From: Vesta saturnalis
Lineage: Eukaryota > Arthropoda > Insecta > Coleoptera > Lampyridae
DNA length: 64,000 bases
Assembly: GCA_036346205.1 (NCBI GenBank)
Contig: JARFJB010000092.1
Coordinates: 179,326-243,325, forward strand
Direction of reading: 5' to 3'
Both the position numbers and the translations under genes were made by a program. The notes beneath the pieces are model-generated. The model searched no databases. It saw nothing but the letters and a program-made list of their open reading frames with translations, and was not told the origin of the DNA. Below are positions 20,937-33,104 of the stretch, in pieces (within the stretch, counting starts at the first letter, position 1; each line of letters begins with the position of its first letter).

Positions 20937-22935
20937 TGTAGCGACCCAGAAATACGGTGAGCGAAATAAATTTTAAGATAAAGAAATTATAAAGATAATT
21001 TGTAAATAACAATTCATTTACGCTTTCAGAATCCCGGTATGATAACAAAACGACAATTTTGCGTGCGCACAGGATCCCCTCTTGTGGATGTGCAAACCCA
21101 TCGCGCTCCGTCCCACCTAAACCTCTTTCCAGACCAGGTATAAAACCGAAATTTGCACATAATTTAGCATTCTTGTCTACGATACTCATCTTCGTAGATT
21201 TCCTGTAGAATATCGTCTACAAATCCGTTCCAATAATAATTTATTACCTGATAGAATTTATTACAAATCCGAAATCCTACACTTCGTAAAAATTCTCCTT
21301 TCGAGAATAATTCATAACCTGACCGACTCTTAAAGTACATCCAGTGTATACTTAAATTGTTAATTATTCCAAACTGAACTACAATTTAATTTAAAAGAAA
21401 ATACGTTGACATTACCTGTTCACCTATATAAATTCCGATTTGAAAGGAACTAGCTATTAGTACCGTACTTGGGAAAAACTGCTGACGAAATTCGGTGGTC
21501 TCCTAAGGGCGTTACGGTCCTATTCAGTTGGCGAGGCATTTTAGCGACGTCTGTAGGATCACTGATTAGCTAGGCTCTTTTTGAAGGAAGATAACATCCT
21601 GTTAATTACCTATTATTAAAAGTTACTTTGTCTAGTTCTGAGTTTTCTAACTTGGACTGCAAGGGAGCTATCCATCGAATCTCCTATAATTACCCCAGTA
21701 TAAGTTCCGATCTCTAACATATAAAAGCATATCCGAAATCACTTGAAAACAAACCTGCTCCAAAAATGCTGTTTTATTAAACGTAACCGATTAAAAATAA
21801 TCACAGTAAAATCAAGAAGTTTAGTTTGGAAATATTCAAGTCATTGTAAATTAAATAAAAAGAAATTCTAATCCAGAATTTCAATCAACCATCCATAATC
21901 CTATTTAAAGATCCTTCATTTACAAACCCCTTTAATTTCATTCTCGTTTACGTATATTCAGTACATTGAAACCAATAACATTGACCTGCTATCATAAATC
22001 AACAGCTGTTGTTATACCGACCGTAATATCGAGTTAAAATTTAGTATATTCTCACTTTACATTAAAGTAAAATAATAAGTCGTGTTTAAGAAAAACCTGG
22101 TTAACTTAATTTTACAATTTTCCCCTATAAACATTCATTGACAATCACGTTAAATTATTTTATACCTTTTAATATACAAGGACGTTTCCGTTGCGAGTGA
22201 TAAAGACGACCTTCCGATAATCTTAGCAATAAAACCACCGTAACTTTGTAAACAATTAAAAGCAAATTTACAAATTTGCTAGAGATTGACAAACGGCATC
22301 CCGTATATCATAACGACGAAATAACAAACAGTACTCAAATATATGACAGTGATTTCCATTGGAGAAATCTCGTATTAATAATTTTGCATTTAAAAATTAT
22401 AAAAGTAAATTACCTGAAAGACAATCAATCCTGGTATAAAACTCTCTCACAATCGCACAACAGTTAAACAACACTTTTTGGGGTGAAACTATAAGGATTG
22501 AAATTAGCAGGTGGTTGTTTATATTTTTATCAACAGTAATTCTCATTACAGTTCTACCAACGAAAATAAAACGTGGGAACCGCCAGTATAGATTCCGTCC
22601 CTACGTGGCCAACAGGACCGAGAGGTGTAGTGGGTGGCCTACCCACCAGCCAGAATAGGAGTTTTTATTTAGTATTGTACAAAATATTTTATTTCCATTT
22701 ATTTTTGCAGAACATTGTTTACTTTGATAGATTTACACTAATTTATTATATGTATAAAAGAGTTTATTTAATTATTAAAATTCAAATACATGTATTAAAA
22801 CTGAGGTGTCAAAAACTTATTTAACAGAATAAGAGTCAACCGAAACCCCTCCCTACTTCAACTGAGTTTAGCCGAAAGAGCACTTAAATCCACATAGTGG
22901 AATATCCTTGTTAGACCTATACCAGAAAGGGTCTT

Positions 22936-22938
<3 letters not shown>
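20937..22938 (+). repeat. 3' LTR of the Gypsy element
   Basis: Starts TGTAGCGACCCAG and ends GGTCTTACA; 2002 bp with one 75-bp unit. It is otherwise nearly identical to the 5' LTR. Confidence 0.9.

Positions 22939-22977
<39 letters not shown>
22939..22977. repeat. (AT)n microsatellite after the 3' LTR
   Basis: An AT run of about 39 bp abuts the LTR end. With 15472-15605 it brackets the Gypsy element, consistent with one array split by the insertion. Confidence 0.9.
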
Positions 22978-22981
<4 letters not shown>

Positions 22982-22983
22982 GT

Positions 22984-25900
22984 TTGTTGTGTAATTCAGA
23001 TGATGGTGTAATTGATTTTAATGATGAAACTTTTAAAAACTGTTTATTAAAGTTAGTTTTTCGTAAAATCAAAAACTTTAAGTACAATGTTGTTGAGCTA
23101 ACCAGTACGTCACTCGAATTGGTAGGTTATCATACCACGTGTTACAAAAAAGTGACTGTTTTGCATAAAAAATATAATGAAGAATTTAATAATTTTTGTG
23201 CTGAGAATACAGTAAGTACATAATAACTGAATCTTCAAACTATCTTAGCTAATACATCTTCTATATTTTTTTCATGATGAAATAATTGTTAGTAAAATTC
23301 ACCTATGATTTTGTTAATTTTCGACACACATAAAGTTTTGTTAATTTATTAAAAAATTGTTGTTGATAAAAGGCGTGACGCTATGTTTATGTTTATGTTG
23401 TTGTTGATAAAATAAACAAGAAAATGATCTGATTTCTTCTTTTTTTTTCACATCATTAATGAGGATATTTTCATTCAACTATTTAAATAAAAAAATTTAT
23501 AAAATGTATACATCAAACATTTTTTTTATCGTGAAAATTGGCTTTTCAGGAGCGTTCCAACGCATCTACTACTGATGAAGACTCACAACGTTTGAGTTCT
23601 AGTGTCGATTTCTGTACTACAGTTACTGAGGATGAAAAGAGTAATGTTGATGACGTGTCTCAAACGTCTGCGGATTTTGACGAGGTAATAGAATATTTAG
23701 TGTTTTTTTCAAGCTTTTTAAAAAAAAATGATATAAAAATCTCTATCAATTGAGTTTTTAATCTCCATTATATTTTTTTTTTCGTCATTTTTTACTTTAA
23801 AAATGATTTTAATTCTTTTAGGAGCAGTCAACGTCAACACCATCGACATCAAACAAAAACATTAGTCTCTTTTGCCATAACCAAAAAAGATGTGGAAAGA
23901 AGCTGCTTAATCTCATTTTCCCTCAGAGTGACAAAGTACCACTGCAGATAAAAAATATGGCCGAAAATTTTGGTGATTCGGTGATTCTGAACAAACTTCA
24001 CCATCAAACTGTTGCGTACCATAAGTCTTGTTACGCAGCGTATCAGTCAAAAGAGAAGCGGTTCACCGAAGAATCTACCGATTTCAGCTACAGTAAATAT
24101 AGACAATTACATAATTGGGCCTTTGAATCAATATCAAATTTCATTACAACTGAAATAATAAAAACAACAAGGTTATGTACTTGGCTCAATTAATGTTGAG
24201 ATACCAAGCTTTATTGTTAGAATTCGGAAAACACGAAATTGATTTCGATGATATACAAGATTACCGAACTGAAACCTTGCAAAAAAAATTATTAAATAAA
24301 TTTGGTGCCCGTATTACGATTGAGGCGTCAACTGTAATACGTAACAAAAAAATTGTTTACAAAACAGACATTGAAATTTCTGTAATGGCAAACAACTTGA
24401 AACTTTTGGAGGCAAAAAATGATTATAAGTTCGAAGATGTTGCATATTATTTGAGGAGCTGTATTAAAAATATAGAGGCTCATCCACTTCGTCGCAACGT
24501 AACTGCTGATGACATCATTCGAGGAGAATGTGACATTCCTGACCTATTAATTGATTTTATGCGAAATCTTATTCAAGGCCCTAATGTTGCTGATGACAAT
24601 TCGGACAAACTTAAGGTTAAAATAACGTCAATCTGCAGTGATATTATTTATGCTGTGATGTAAGTCAGCGAAAAGTTTAACCCTTAGATTGGCAGTAAAG
24701 TCGTTAACCAACTCTCGGCAAGTAATCACGATACGCAATAGGTATGGCCATACGATTGGATATAATTTGGCGGAAGAACTGGAAACCAAAATAACTTATA
24801 CATCGGTCCAAGATAATAAAGTTATACCAAAAGGTATCACTGCATCAAATGGACACAGCACTCACGTAGCGTTTGACAATTTCGACAGCTTCGTTGACAC
24901 TACTTCTGGAAAGGGCACTATGCATGACACAGTTGAAATTATTTATCAATTCCCTAGTGATGAAGCTGGTAATTTTGATGATGTTGAAGCTACAACTTCA
25001 TCAGCGCTTCAAGTTAATGACAACGAAAATGGAGAAGGACCTACCCGTAAGAGAAGACGTTTCAATGAAATATCACGAGAAATTCGACCATATTATTCTA
25101 AACCAAAGACAAGTATGCAGTTTAACCCTTAGATTGGCAGTAAAGTCGTTAACCAACTCTCGGCAAGTAATCACGATACTCAATAGGTATGGCCATACGA
25201 TTGGATATAATTTGGCGGAAGAACTGGAAACCAAAATAACTTATACATCGGTCCAAGATAATAAAGTTATACCAAAAGGTATCACTGCATCAAATGGACA
25301 CAGCACTCACGTAGCGTTTGACAATTTCGACAGCTTCGTTGACACTACTTCTGGAAAGGGCACTATGCATGACACAGTTGAAATTATTTATCAATTCCCT
25401 AGTGATGAAGCTGGTAATTTTGATGATGTTGAAGCTACAACTTCATCAGCGCTTCAAGTTAATGACAACGAAAATGGAGAAGGACCTACCCGTAAGAGAA
25501 GACGTTTCAATGAAATATCACGAGAAATTCGACCATATTATTCTAAACCAAAGACGAGTATGCAGCTGATTACTGTAGATTCGTTTTCTAATACAATGGA
25601 CTTATGCGAAGGTGCGAAAGAAATGGCAACAGATAAGGATTTAATATGGATAATGTCATTATCAAGAATAAGTTATGTTCCTATGTGGTTGGGTTATAAT
25701 TGCATAATGTCATCTGATTGCAGTGAAATGCAAAACATTGAGTATTTGCCTCCAATAAATTCTTCTCCGACGTCTTATGCCATAGTCAATGAAACATTAA
25801 ACATGGCTAAAGAAATCGCTAAAAATGTCAACAGGCAGAAATTATTGTAACATATGATTTAGCGATAGCAAAAATGGCAATGCAGATCCAGGAAAAATAA

Positions 25901-28260
25901 AAACCGCAATACAATAATATTTTTGTTAATTTGGGAGCGTTCCAAACAGAGATGGCATTTTTTAAAGCGATCGGAAAATATATTGACTGTAGTGGATTAG
26001 TGGAAATACTGGTGCAAGCAGAAGTATTAGCCGGTGGGTCTATGAACAGTTTTTTTAGACAGCAAGCATTTCAATCGTTGCAAGCGCTTACATCCGCTTA
26101 CCGCTGCTGCATTGGAAATATTACATTTTGAACAGTATTTATCCACAACTAATATATCTGTTGAGGCGATGGATGAATTGCTGCAAACCGAAATACAGAA
26201 TGCATCAAATCAGGCTGCGTATGAGGTCAACGAAAGAATCGAGTTACCAGATTTATTGATTCGTATTTTGAACGGATATAAAGAATTCTGCAAACAGACT
26301 TTGATGGGAGAAAAACGAAAAACTGCGCAATTCTACTATCAGTACTGTGAATTAATTAATTTATACCATCGGTTTTCCAGAAGTATCCGCACCAGTAACA
26401 GAACTATACATGGACTCAATTTTCAACATGTCTGATTTATTTTTTGCGTTAAACCAGCCCAATTATGCCAGATGGTCCTTATTATATTTGAGCAATTTAA
26501 TCAATTTGTATACTGAAAATTCACCTTGAGAGCTGAATTTCGTCGAGGCGCCTTTGGAATCAAACAAACTACAGCAAATTTTGCTCGATCACCGGTTGAC
26601 TAGGCGCTAGAGCAGACCATCAATGCTGGTGCTAGCAATCAATTGACTAATAATCTTACCGCAGACTCAATATCTGCACGTCAAAGATGGGCGCTCAGTC
26701 ACAGCATGAGGACGAAGATATTAACAACTATCAAACAAGATATCGGATTAACGAAAAATGATGATACTTCGCACTCATTGCAAAAAAGTAAAATTAAGAA
26801 AGACAAACAAAATGTGAACAGTATCATTGAAGTAATAAAAAATACAATGAATCCATTTGATGATAGTATTGACAAAGACATTTAATTCAACATTTCGACG
26901 GGTAAAGCTGCATCTAAAGAAATTTCTGATTTCCTGCTTAACGTAAAGACAGCAGGATATCAACAAAAATTAAATTTTATCATGGAATGCTCTGCATCTC
27001 CCGAAAGATTCGATAAACCCATAAAACGAAACAAAATCTGCAATTTTGCTTCTCAATACATGATTAAAGTTCTAATGGCCAAAGACAAAAACAAGAAAGT
27101 ATTATTGAAAATGGAACGAGATGTATTTGGGCGACTTCTGGCAATTAGTCTAAACAAAAAAATAAATCTCGAACATTGCCTGACTTTTCCATTAGCACCA
27201 ATGCCTCCTGCTCTTTTTTCATGTACTGGTGAGATTTTGAAAACTTCTAAATCAACGTTAGCAAAAATTTTGAAATCCGAAACTGAAATGGTTAAGCCAA
27301 CAAATATCAATGTTGAAATAATTGATGGTTTTTACTATTTACATCTAATCGGATCTTCTATGCCCCAAACTTTTGATAAAATTGCAGAGTCAATACTTAT
27401 AAAAATATGTTCAACAAACGCAACAGAAATACATTTAATTTTTGATCGGTACCTATCACCGTCAATCAAAGATTCCGAACGTGAAAGCCGAAAAGAATTC
27501 GATATCTCATACAAAATTTCGAGATCTCAAAATTTTTTGCAAAGCCTTAAAAATTATCGTTTCAAAGAGGCTTTGGTGCTGTTTCTGGCTGATTATTGGT
27601 TCAGAAAAATTCCATAAAAAAACTGAAGAAGTTAATTATGAATGTCATCACGAAGAGGCAGATACGAGGATTATTTTTCATGCTTATAAAGCGACACCAG
27701 GCTCAAGAATTTTAATTAAAGCCTCTGATACTGATGTTTCGATTATTTTGTTAGGAAATATGCACAAATTTTCTAATTCAGCAATTTGGCTTGCCAGTTC
27801 AGCAACAAAAAATACTAAACAAACATCTTGATTGCATTAATTGCACCGATTTAGCGTTGAAGTTGGGATCCAAATTATGCCTTCCCGCCTTCCATGCGTT
27901 TACAGGTTGCGATTACGTGGCAGCCTTTTACAATAAAGGAAAAGTAAAACCCTTCAAGCTATTTTCGAAAAATGAAAGATATCAAACAGTATTTGCGTCA
28001 TTAACAGATGAAGCCGATATTTTCATTGACGAAAAAATGGACACCGTTCAAGAATTTACTGCTAGTATGTATGGCATCAAGAACTGCACCAAAGTGAATA
28101 ATGCGTGATATCGCATTTTTTTAAAACACTTCTCTGCTAAAGAAGAGAGCGAACAGTTTAAAAAAAAATAAAAGGCTTTGACTCTATACCACCATGCTGG
28201 ATATCATTAAAACAAAAAATTTTACGAACTATTTTCGTAAATTCCATGTGGCTTTGTAAT
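22984..28260 (+). pseudogene. Large spliced insect gene family with FEN-like acidic motifs (broken copy)
   Basis: Exon 1 (to 23211) reads CNSDDGV...YHTTCYKKVTVL, exon 2 is 23550-23684 and exon 3 starts at 23822 (LFCHNQKRCGKKL, YHKSCYAAY). Both introns (23212-23549, 23685-23821) have GT...AG ends and keep phase 0. Then follow, with indels, an alpha-helical middle (24175-26435), an Asn/Lys-rich linker and a C-terminal third (26982-28250). The latter shows IHLIFDRYLSPSIKDSER, CHHEEADTRIIFHA, IKASDTDVSIILLG and AFTGCDYVAAFYNKGK: D, E.AD, D.D and GCD in the order seen in FEN1/XPG-type PIN-like nucleases. I know this architecture only as uncharacterised insect proteins. Defects: frameshift near 24168, a 445-bp duplication, stops at about 26883 and 28106, further indels, and an LTR-like insertion before the last exon part at 29945. 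Confidence 0.7.
24675..25565. repeat. 445-bp tandem duplication inside the gene family
   Basis: Units 24675-25120 and 25121-25565 both begin TTTAACCCTTAGATTGGC and end GTATGCAG. I saw only about two base differences (CGCAAT/CTCAAT and ACAAGTA/ACGAGTA), so the duplication is recent. As 445 is not divisible by 3 it breaks the reading frame. Confidence 0.95.
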
Positions 28261-28280
28261 GCTCCCTTACTTTTAGGTGC

Positions 28281-28285
<5 letters not shown>

Positions 28286-28313
<28 letters not shown>
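28286..28313. repeat. (TA)n microsatellite
   Basis: A short TA run between the interrupted gene and the CA end of LTR-like copy C. Confidence 0.9.
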
Positions 28314-28334
28314 AGTATTGCGCCCTTCTGGTTT

Positions 28335-29944
28335 GGTAACCCAGCGCGGTTTTACTTTGCCTCGGCTTTGCTCAATCGGGTTTATTTTATAAACGGGGTG
28401 TGGTTCGTAGTGATTATTGGATGGGCTTAACACTGTAACCTTAAATAAAATTCGTAAAGCATTTTTAACAGGTATATTAAATAAATATTTACAATAAAGA
28501 AAATAAGAACGTATTCAACAAAACATGTACATGCGAACTCCCTTGTCCAGGTCCTGGTGTCACTGGGTGCGTAATCGCTTCTGTGAAAAAAATAGTCTTT
28601 TAACTTAATCCTTACCTAAAAGACACAGTTTAGGATACGGTCCTGTATGTACGGTAGCGAGGTGTTGTTCGATGCAGTGGTTGCTCGAAGCGCCAGCGCA
28701 TTGAACCCGATTCGTTTGAGAAAATCGATATCGTGTTTGTATGCCAGTAACTCTGAAGCGCTGCAGCAAGGATGTTCTACTCCTGGAAGTAATACACGCG
28801 AAATGCTCGTATACGACCTCGATGTATTCGGACAATCTTTCTTTAATTATTACCGGTTTAATGTAGGCAATTAGATTATTTATCTAACTAAATGAATTAC
28901 TCTCTATACTACTTACTCATACTAAGGTTAATTATTGATAATTAAACTAGGGAACGAAATATTTAATATTACTTTAAGTGGTTTACGTAAAGATCGAATA
29001 ATCTACGTACTCTTTAATTTATTTACAAACGTTCTCGCACCAGGTATTTACGATGGTTATATTTATATACAAATTTATACTACAGGTTATGGAGGTATTC
29101 CTCTACTAATCAAAGACACCATATGTGGTTATTACGTGTTATCTGTATGCAGTAAGTGTGTGAGTTTCGAGCGGGTCTCAGTAATTTCCAGAAAACGAAG
29201 GCGACGGCCTGTCTTTACTGTATATACTAAGAGAAAGGTCGTAGGTCTTTACAGCCCTGTAACAACCCTTCACCTCAAGTGGTGACGAGATACGTCGGAT
29301 CTACCCTGCGTGCCTCTAGGTGTTTGTGTGCTTTGTAAAACTCCTGGTGCTTAGCCCGGAAGTATTTACGGTCGAGATACGTCGGGATCTACCCTGCGTG
29401 CCTCTAGGTGTTTGTGTGCTTTGTAAAACTCCTGGTGCTTAGCCCGGAAGTATTTACGGTCTGCAGTGTTTGAATGTGAATTGTCAGAATGTATAACTTT
29501 ACCACTTACGTGTCTTTCAATCGCGGTATTGAGCTTTAGGTTTCCCGATCGCGAAGGACTCTTCGTCGGTGAACAACAGGTCGGTGTTTACTCTAAGCAG
29601 ACGGAAGGCGGCGGCTACTGGTTTCTGGAACGGTCAACGGTGGCGGCTGCTGGATATCGGCTTAACGGAATCTACTTCGATTCTCCTTTCATTATGCGCG
29701 TCGCGAGTTTATAAAGGGGTATCGGTGGGCGGCTTCGCGGCTACCGTGCGGGGAATACCGTTACATGATTGGTTAAAATCGTTCTGACGTGCAGAAACTT
29801 ACGGTTTCTTAGTAATACACGTCAGCAGTGATGAATAAATTATTTGTTGTGCAATATCGCGTAAACTTATGAAATTTTACATACAGGATGGTCCGTGCCT
29901 AATTTATTCTAAAACATATAAGTATAAGATGCTGGTTCTTTACA
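28335..29944 (-). mobile_element. LTR-like dispersed repeat, copy C (reversed)
   Basis: The reverse complement starts TGTAAAGAACCAGC (at 29944) and runs to ACCGCGCTGGGTTAC near 28337. The terminal ACA is changed to ACC. The TATAAA box (29708-29713 reversed) and the CCAAT box match copies A and B. It interrupts the 3' part of the gene family: the coding sequence before 28260 and after 29945 reads as one protein. It contains an 87-88 bp tandem duplication. Confidence 0.65.
29287..29461. repeat. 87-88 bp tandem duplication in copy C
   Basis: Units 29287-29373 and 29374-29461 start GAGATACGTCGG and are nearly identical apart from one inserted G. The unit is single in copies A and B. Confidence 0.95.
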
Positions 29945-30149
29945 GCTTAATGCAACGGATCCAGTAAGCATGAAACTTCAGCCGGATAACTGCGGTTGGT
30001 TCTTAGATGAATATTTAAAGCCGCTAAGGTTCATTGGGGATCAAATGCCTTTAAGAATAGAAGACATTATGGAAACAACTGGAACAGAGAGCGTTGACGA
30101 AGAAGTTGAAAATCACAATTTTATGTCCGATGACTCGGATGCTGAATAA
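29945..30149 (+). pseudogene. C-terminal part of the interrupted FEN-like gene family
   Basis: Directly after copy C the frame reads MKLQPDNCGWFLDEYLKPLR, then FIGDQMPLRIEDIM and an acidic Ser/Asp tail, to a TAA at 30147-30149. The PDNCGW...L.P..F.G.Q.P block fits the C-terminus of the family found at 22984-28260. It stayed open because it is short. A polyadenylation-like AATAAA lies about 40 bp downstream. Confidence 0.6.
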
Positions 30150-30297
30150 TTTGCAAATTTGAAAACTTTTGTATTTATATTTTATTACAATAAAAAATTG
30201 TTATAAAACACAACATCTTTATTATATAATTTTTTTTTATTTTATGATGAATTTTTGTTTTTATTTTGTCTGCTCATAACAGAAATAAAAACATATA

Positions 30298-30472
30298 CCA
30301 GCTGATGCGCGCGGTTTCATCCGCATGGTACCCGTTCCCGTGGGAATTCCGGGATAAAACAGTCTGTGTTACTCAGTGATAATGTTGCATTCTAATGGCG
30401 AAAGAGTTTTTCAAATCGGTCCAGTAGTTCCCGAGATTAAAACTCTTCAGCTTTATAATATTAGTATAGATC
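30298..30472 (+). mobile_element. 3' tail of an RTE-type non-LTR element or derived SINE
   Basis: The stretch includes GCGCGGTTTCATCCGCATGG, CCGTTCCCGTGGGAATTCC, GGGATAAAAC, TTTTTCAAATCGGTCCAGTAG and ends TTTATAATATTAGTATAGAT. This string of motifs is the conserved 3' end of RTE-type repeats abundant in insects. Nothing coding from the element is present, so it is a heavily 5'-truncated copy. Confidence 0.55.
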
Positions 30473-30771
30473 TATCACTATTACCTTTTTATTTACTAAA
30501 GATACTTTAATTCACATAAAATATACACGTGTGTCTCCCGGACACACGATTTTGCAATTTCTTTACGCTAGTTCTAGTTACATATTTACGTAAAATAAAA
30601 TATATTATGTATTAGCTTATTAAAACTGAATTATTTTAAAAACAGTTACAACAATTTTACGTATAGAAAGGACAATGCAAAGGTAACAAAACCGAACAAA
30701 ACGATTTTTCGAGAAACAGAATAAATGCTGGTATTAAAAATAACAAAAAATATGAAATGTAAACGTAAGTG

Positions 30772-32119
30772 TTATTTACATTTATGGCATATTCTACGAG
30801 AGTGTTCATTGCATACGTTTTTTCTACATTTGGAACATATTAGCTTCTGAGTTCTACTTTTCTTAGTTGGACAAATGTAAAAACGCTTTTTCTTATTACA
30901 TAAAACTGTTGGATTTTCTAATTTCCTTCTGCTAGATTGTTGGGACACTGCTTTTTGAAATGCATTTATATTCTTTACAATGTTTTTTTGCATCCCCGTT
31001 GACTTCTTACGCCTTCCTATATGTGGCATCACCAGTTTTTCGGATATTATTCTCAGGAATTCCCTTCTTTTGTCATGTCTTTTTTTGTTGCAGTCCGGAT
31101 AGGTGTTTGTCCAAATGATATAAGACGCTATGCCACACACGTCAAGCATATTGCAAAAATAAGCAAATGGCCATATATTACATTTCCGCTTACACATGTA
31201 CTCATGACATAGTTGATCCAAGGAATCAACTCCACCTTTGGTTTCGTTATAATATAAATTTATTTCTGGCTTATTATGGTTCTCTTCACTAACAGATGCA
31301 TCATGGTGCATTGTTGACAGAAGAATAACAGATTTCTTCAACTTTGGAACGTGGGATACCAAAGTACATTTTTTCGTAAATCCAAATAAAAACGAGTCTG
31401 GTTCTTTATTTTTGTTGGCCAAAAATTGTGGTGGAATAAATGTTTTATTTTTTCTGGCTGTACTAACCGTGGTCAATCCTTTAGACAACATGTTCAAAGC
31501 CAATCAAATCCGTAAAATAATTGTCAAATGTAATATTTCTGTTGGTAAAGTGATATGGTTCTGTCAAAGTTTCCACTATTCGTGCAGCCAGTCCTTGGGC
31601 TCTGCCACCAAACTCCCTACCCAAATACGGTAAACCTTTGAGAGGATAAAAAGTCTCCGAATCACACAACCAAAATATTTTGATCCCGTACTTGTCAGGT
31701 TTTGATGGCAAGTACTGCCGAAAAGGGACACGGCCGCGAAATGGCACTAACTGTTCATCTACAGTGAGATTGGCTCCAGGAATATAATATTCGCCTAACT
31801 TGTGATTAATTTTTTCCCATATATCCCTAAAAAGGGCAAATTTATCTTTTTTTCGCCGTTCACTTCTTGTTGCCTTGTCATCGAACCGGATAAACCTCAG
31901 CAGAGCTTTGAATCGTTGCAAACCCATTGTTACCCGAAAAATTAGCGGTCCATAAATTGAATTCCAAAGTACCTCATAGTTTGTGTGGTGTTGTTTCAAA
32001 TGACCAGCTGTTAGCAATAAGCCAATAAAAGCGTACATTTCAATCTTGTCACAGTTTTTCCATTTATTCTGGAGGATCCGATTTGCCTCAAGATTGGTGA
32101 ATTTTACTATATCATCCAT
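30772..32119 (-). pseudogene. piggyBac transposase, one frameshift
   Basis: The minus strand from 32119 gives DDIVKFTNLEANRILQNKW and the DDE_Tnp_1_7 core; after a single frameshift near 31520, the remainder runs to a TAA at 30772. The three catalytic aspartates of the family are visible: TVDEQLVPFRG (about 31755), ITFDNYFTD (about 31515) and NETKGGVDSLDQ (about 31225). The C-terminus has the Cys-rich finger expected of piggyBac transposases (ICPTKK, CSKCRKNVCNEHSRRICHKC). The only visible lesion in the core is the frameshift just after the second Asp, so this copy is one of the best preserved genes in the window. Confidence 0.9.
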
Positions 32120-32177
32120 AATATCGCTCTCAAGATATAGCAGAAAAGCATCTAATGGATCTTACATCATACATATC

Positions 32178-32414
32178 CTAAGCACTTTGAATATCACTGA
32201 CTTCTGAGGCAACTTCTTCATGGTCAGATTCCGATAGATCTGGAAAAGCGTCCCCATCACTTTCATCAACATTGTCTGAATCCAAATCTGATAAGTAGTT
32301 TACGTAGTACTCGAGTTCCTTTTGACTAAGATGTTCACTAATTTTCAAAAAAATATAAGTTCTGAAACAATAATTTACTAATAACAATATTATAAATATC
32401 ACAATATAACACAT
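32178..32414 (-). pseudogene. Acidic N-terminal exon of the piggyBac transposase
   Basis: The useful part reads LSQKELEYYVNYLSDLDSDN and continues with Asp/Glu/Ser-rich sequence to SDIQSA. Such an acidic leader precedes the core in many piggyBac proteins. It lies 60 bp upstream of the core frame and is separated by a stop, so an intron or a lesion joins them. The hydrophobic beginning of the frame is probably intronic. Confidence 0.5.
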
Positions 32415-33104
32415 GCTATTGCAGTAATTTTAATATTTTTTCAAATGTTCTTGTTAGCGAAACCAATGCATATGACAAAAGTGAGAATGACATGACAGAG
32501 AAATTTTTTATTCGAAGAATTTTCTTCTCCAACCATAAACAATTTTCTGCATTCCATTCCGTATTAGATAAATATTATATATAGGTTACACAAATATGCA
32601 CTAGAAACAGTAAAGTATACCTATATCTAATTTTGTCCACGCTACTAAAATGGAGTGCAATATGTAAAAAAAATAAAAATTTATTTACCTTTTTGCTGTA
32701 AAATCAAAGCGAAATAAAAACAATAATAAACATCGTCAAGGTTCAAGCAGTAACTATATAACTAAAGAATTTGTGGGAGATGGGGAAGGACTGAGGTAGG
32801 TGGCAGAGGGAGGAGTATACGATTGACATTTTGTTTCACTTATAACAACGTAGCCGTTGCTAAGTAGATGAAACTTAAGTATGTGTCCAATGGACACATC
32901 TTATACGGCTGTGTAACAAATTAACACAATAATTTTTATTTCCCTTATATTTTGAAATAAATTTTTTTTCTTTATACGAATCATTAGTTATTCATGTAAT
33001 TGAGGAATACAAAAAATACCAATGTCCAAAGTTAATTTGTTTTTTTTAAATAGAGCATTTCTTAACAGCTTGTGTCCAACAGACACACATTGTCCGGATA
33101 AGGG

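Larger units (their letters stand above)
15613..22938 (+). mobile_element. Gypsy-like LTR retrotransposon, internally deleted, recent
   Basis: Two direct LTRs (15613-17767 and 20937-22938) bound an interior with a primer-binding site, gag, protease, the very end of integrase and a polypurine tract. I counted only about a dozen single-base differences over 2 kb of LTR, so the insertion is young. Reverse transcriptase, RNase H and the integrase core are missing: protease is joined directly to the integrase C-terminus near 19950-19980. It is therefore a non-autonomous deletion derivative that would need an intact relative to move. It sits within a (TA)n array. Confidence 0.9.
30530..33104 (-). 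mobile_element. piggyBac element (span of recognised parts)
   Basis: A 17-bp imperfect palindrome TGTGTCCAATGGACACA (32882-32898) has relatives at 33071-33087 and, beyond the other end of the gene, at 30530-30546. At 33091-33104 the complement reads CCCTTATCCGGACA, a typical piggyBac terminus beginning with CCC; the flanking tetramer reads TTGA on that strand rather than TTAA. I did not find the opposite terminus. Confidence 0.65.
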
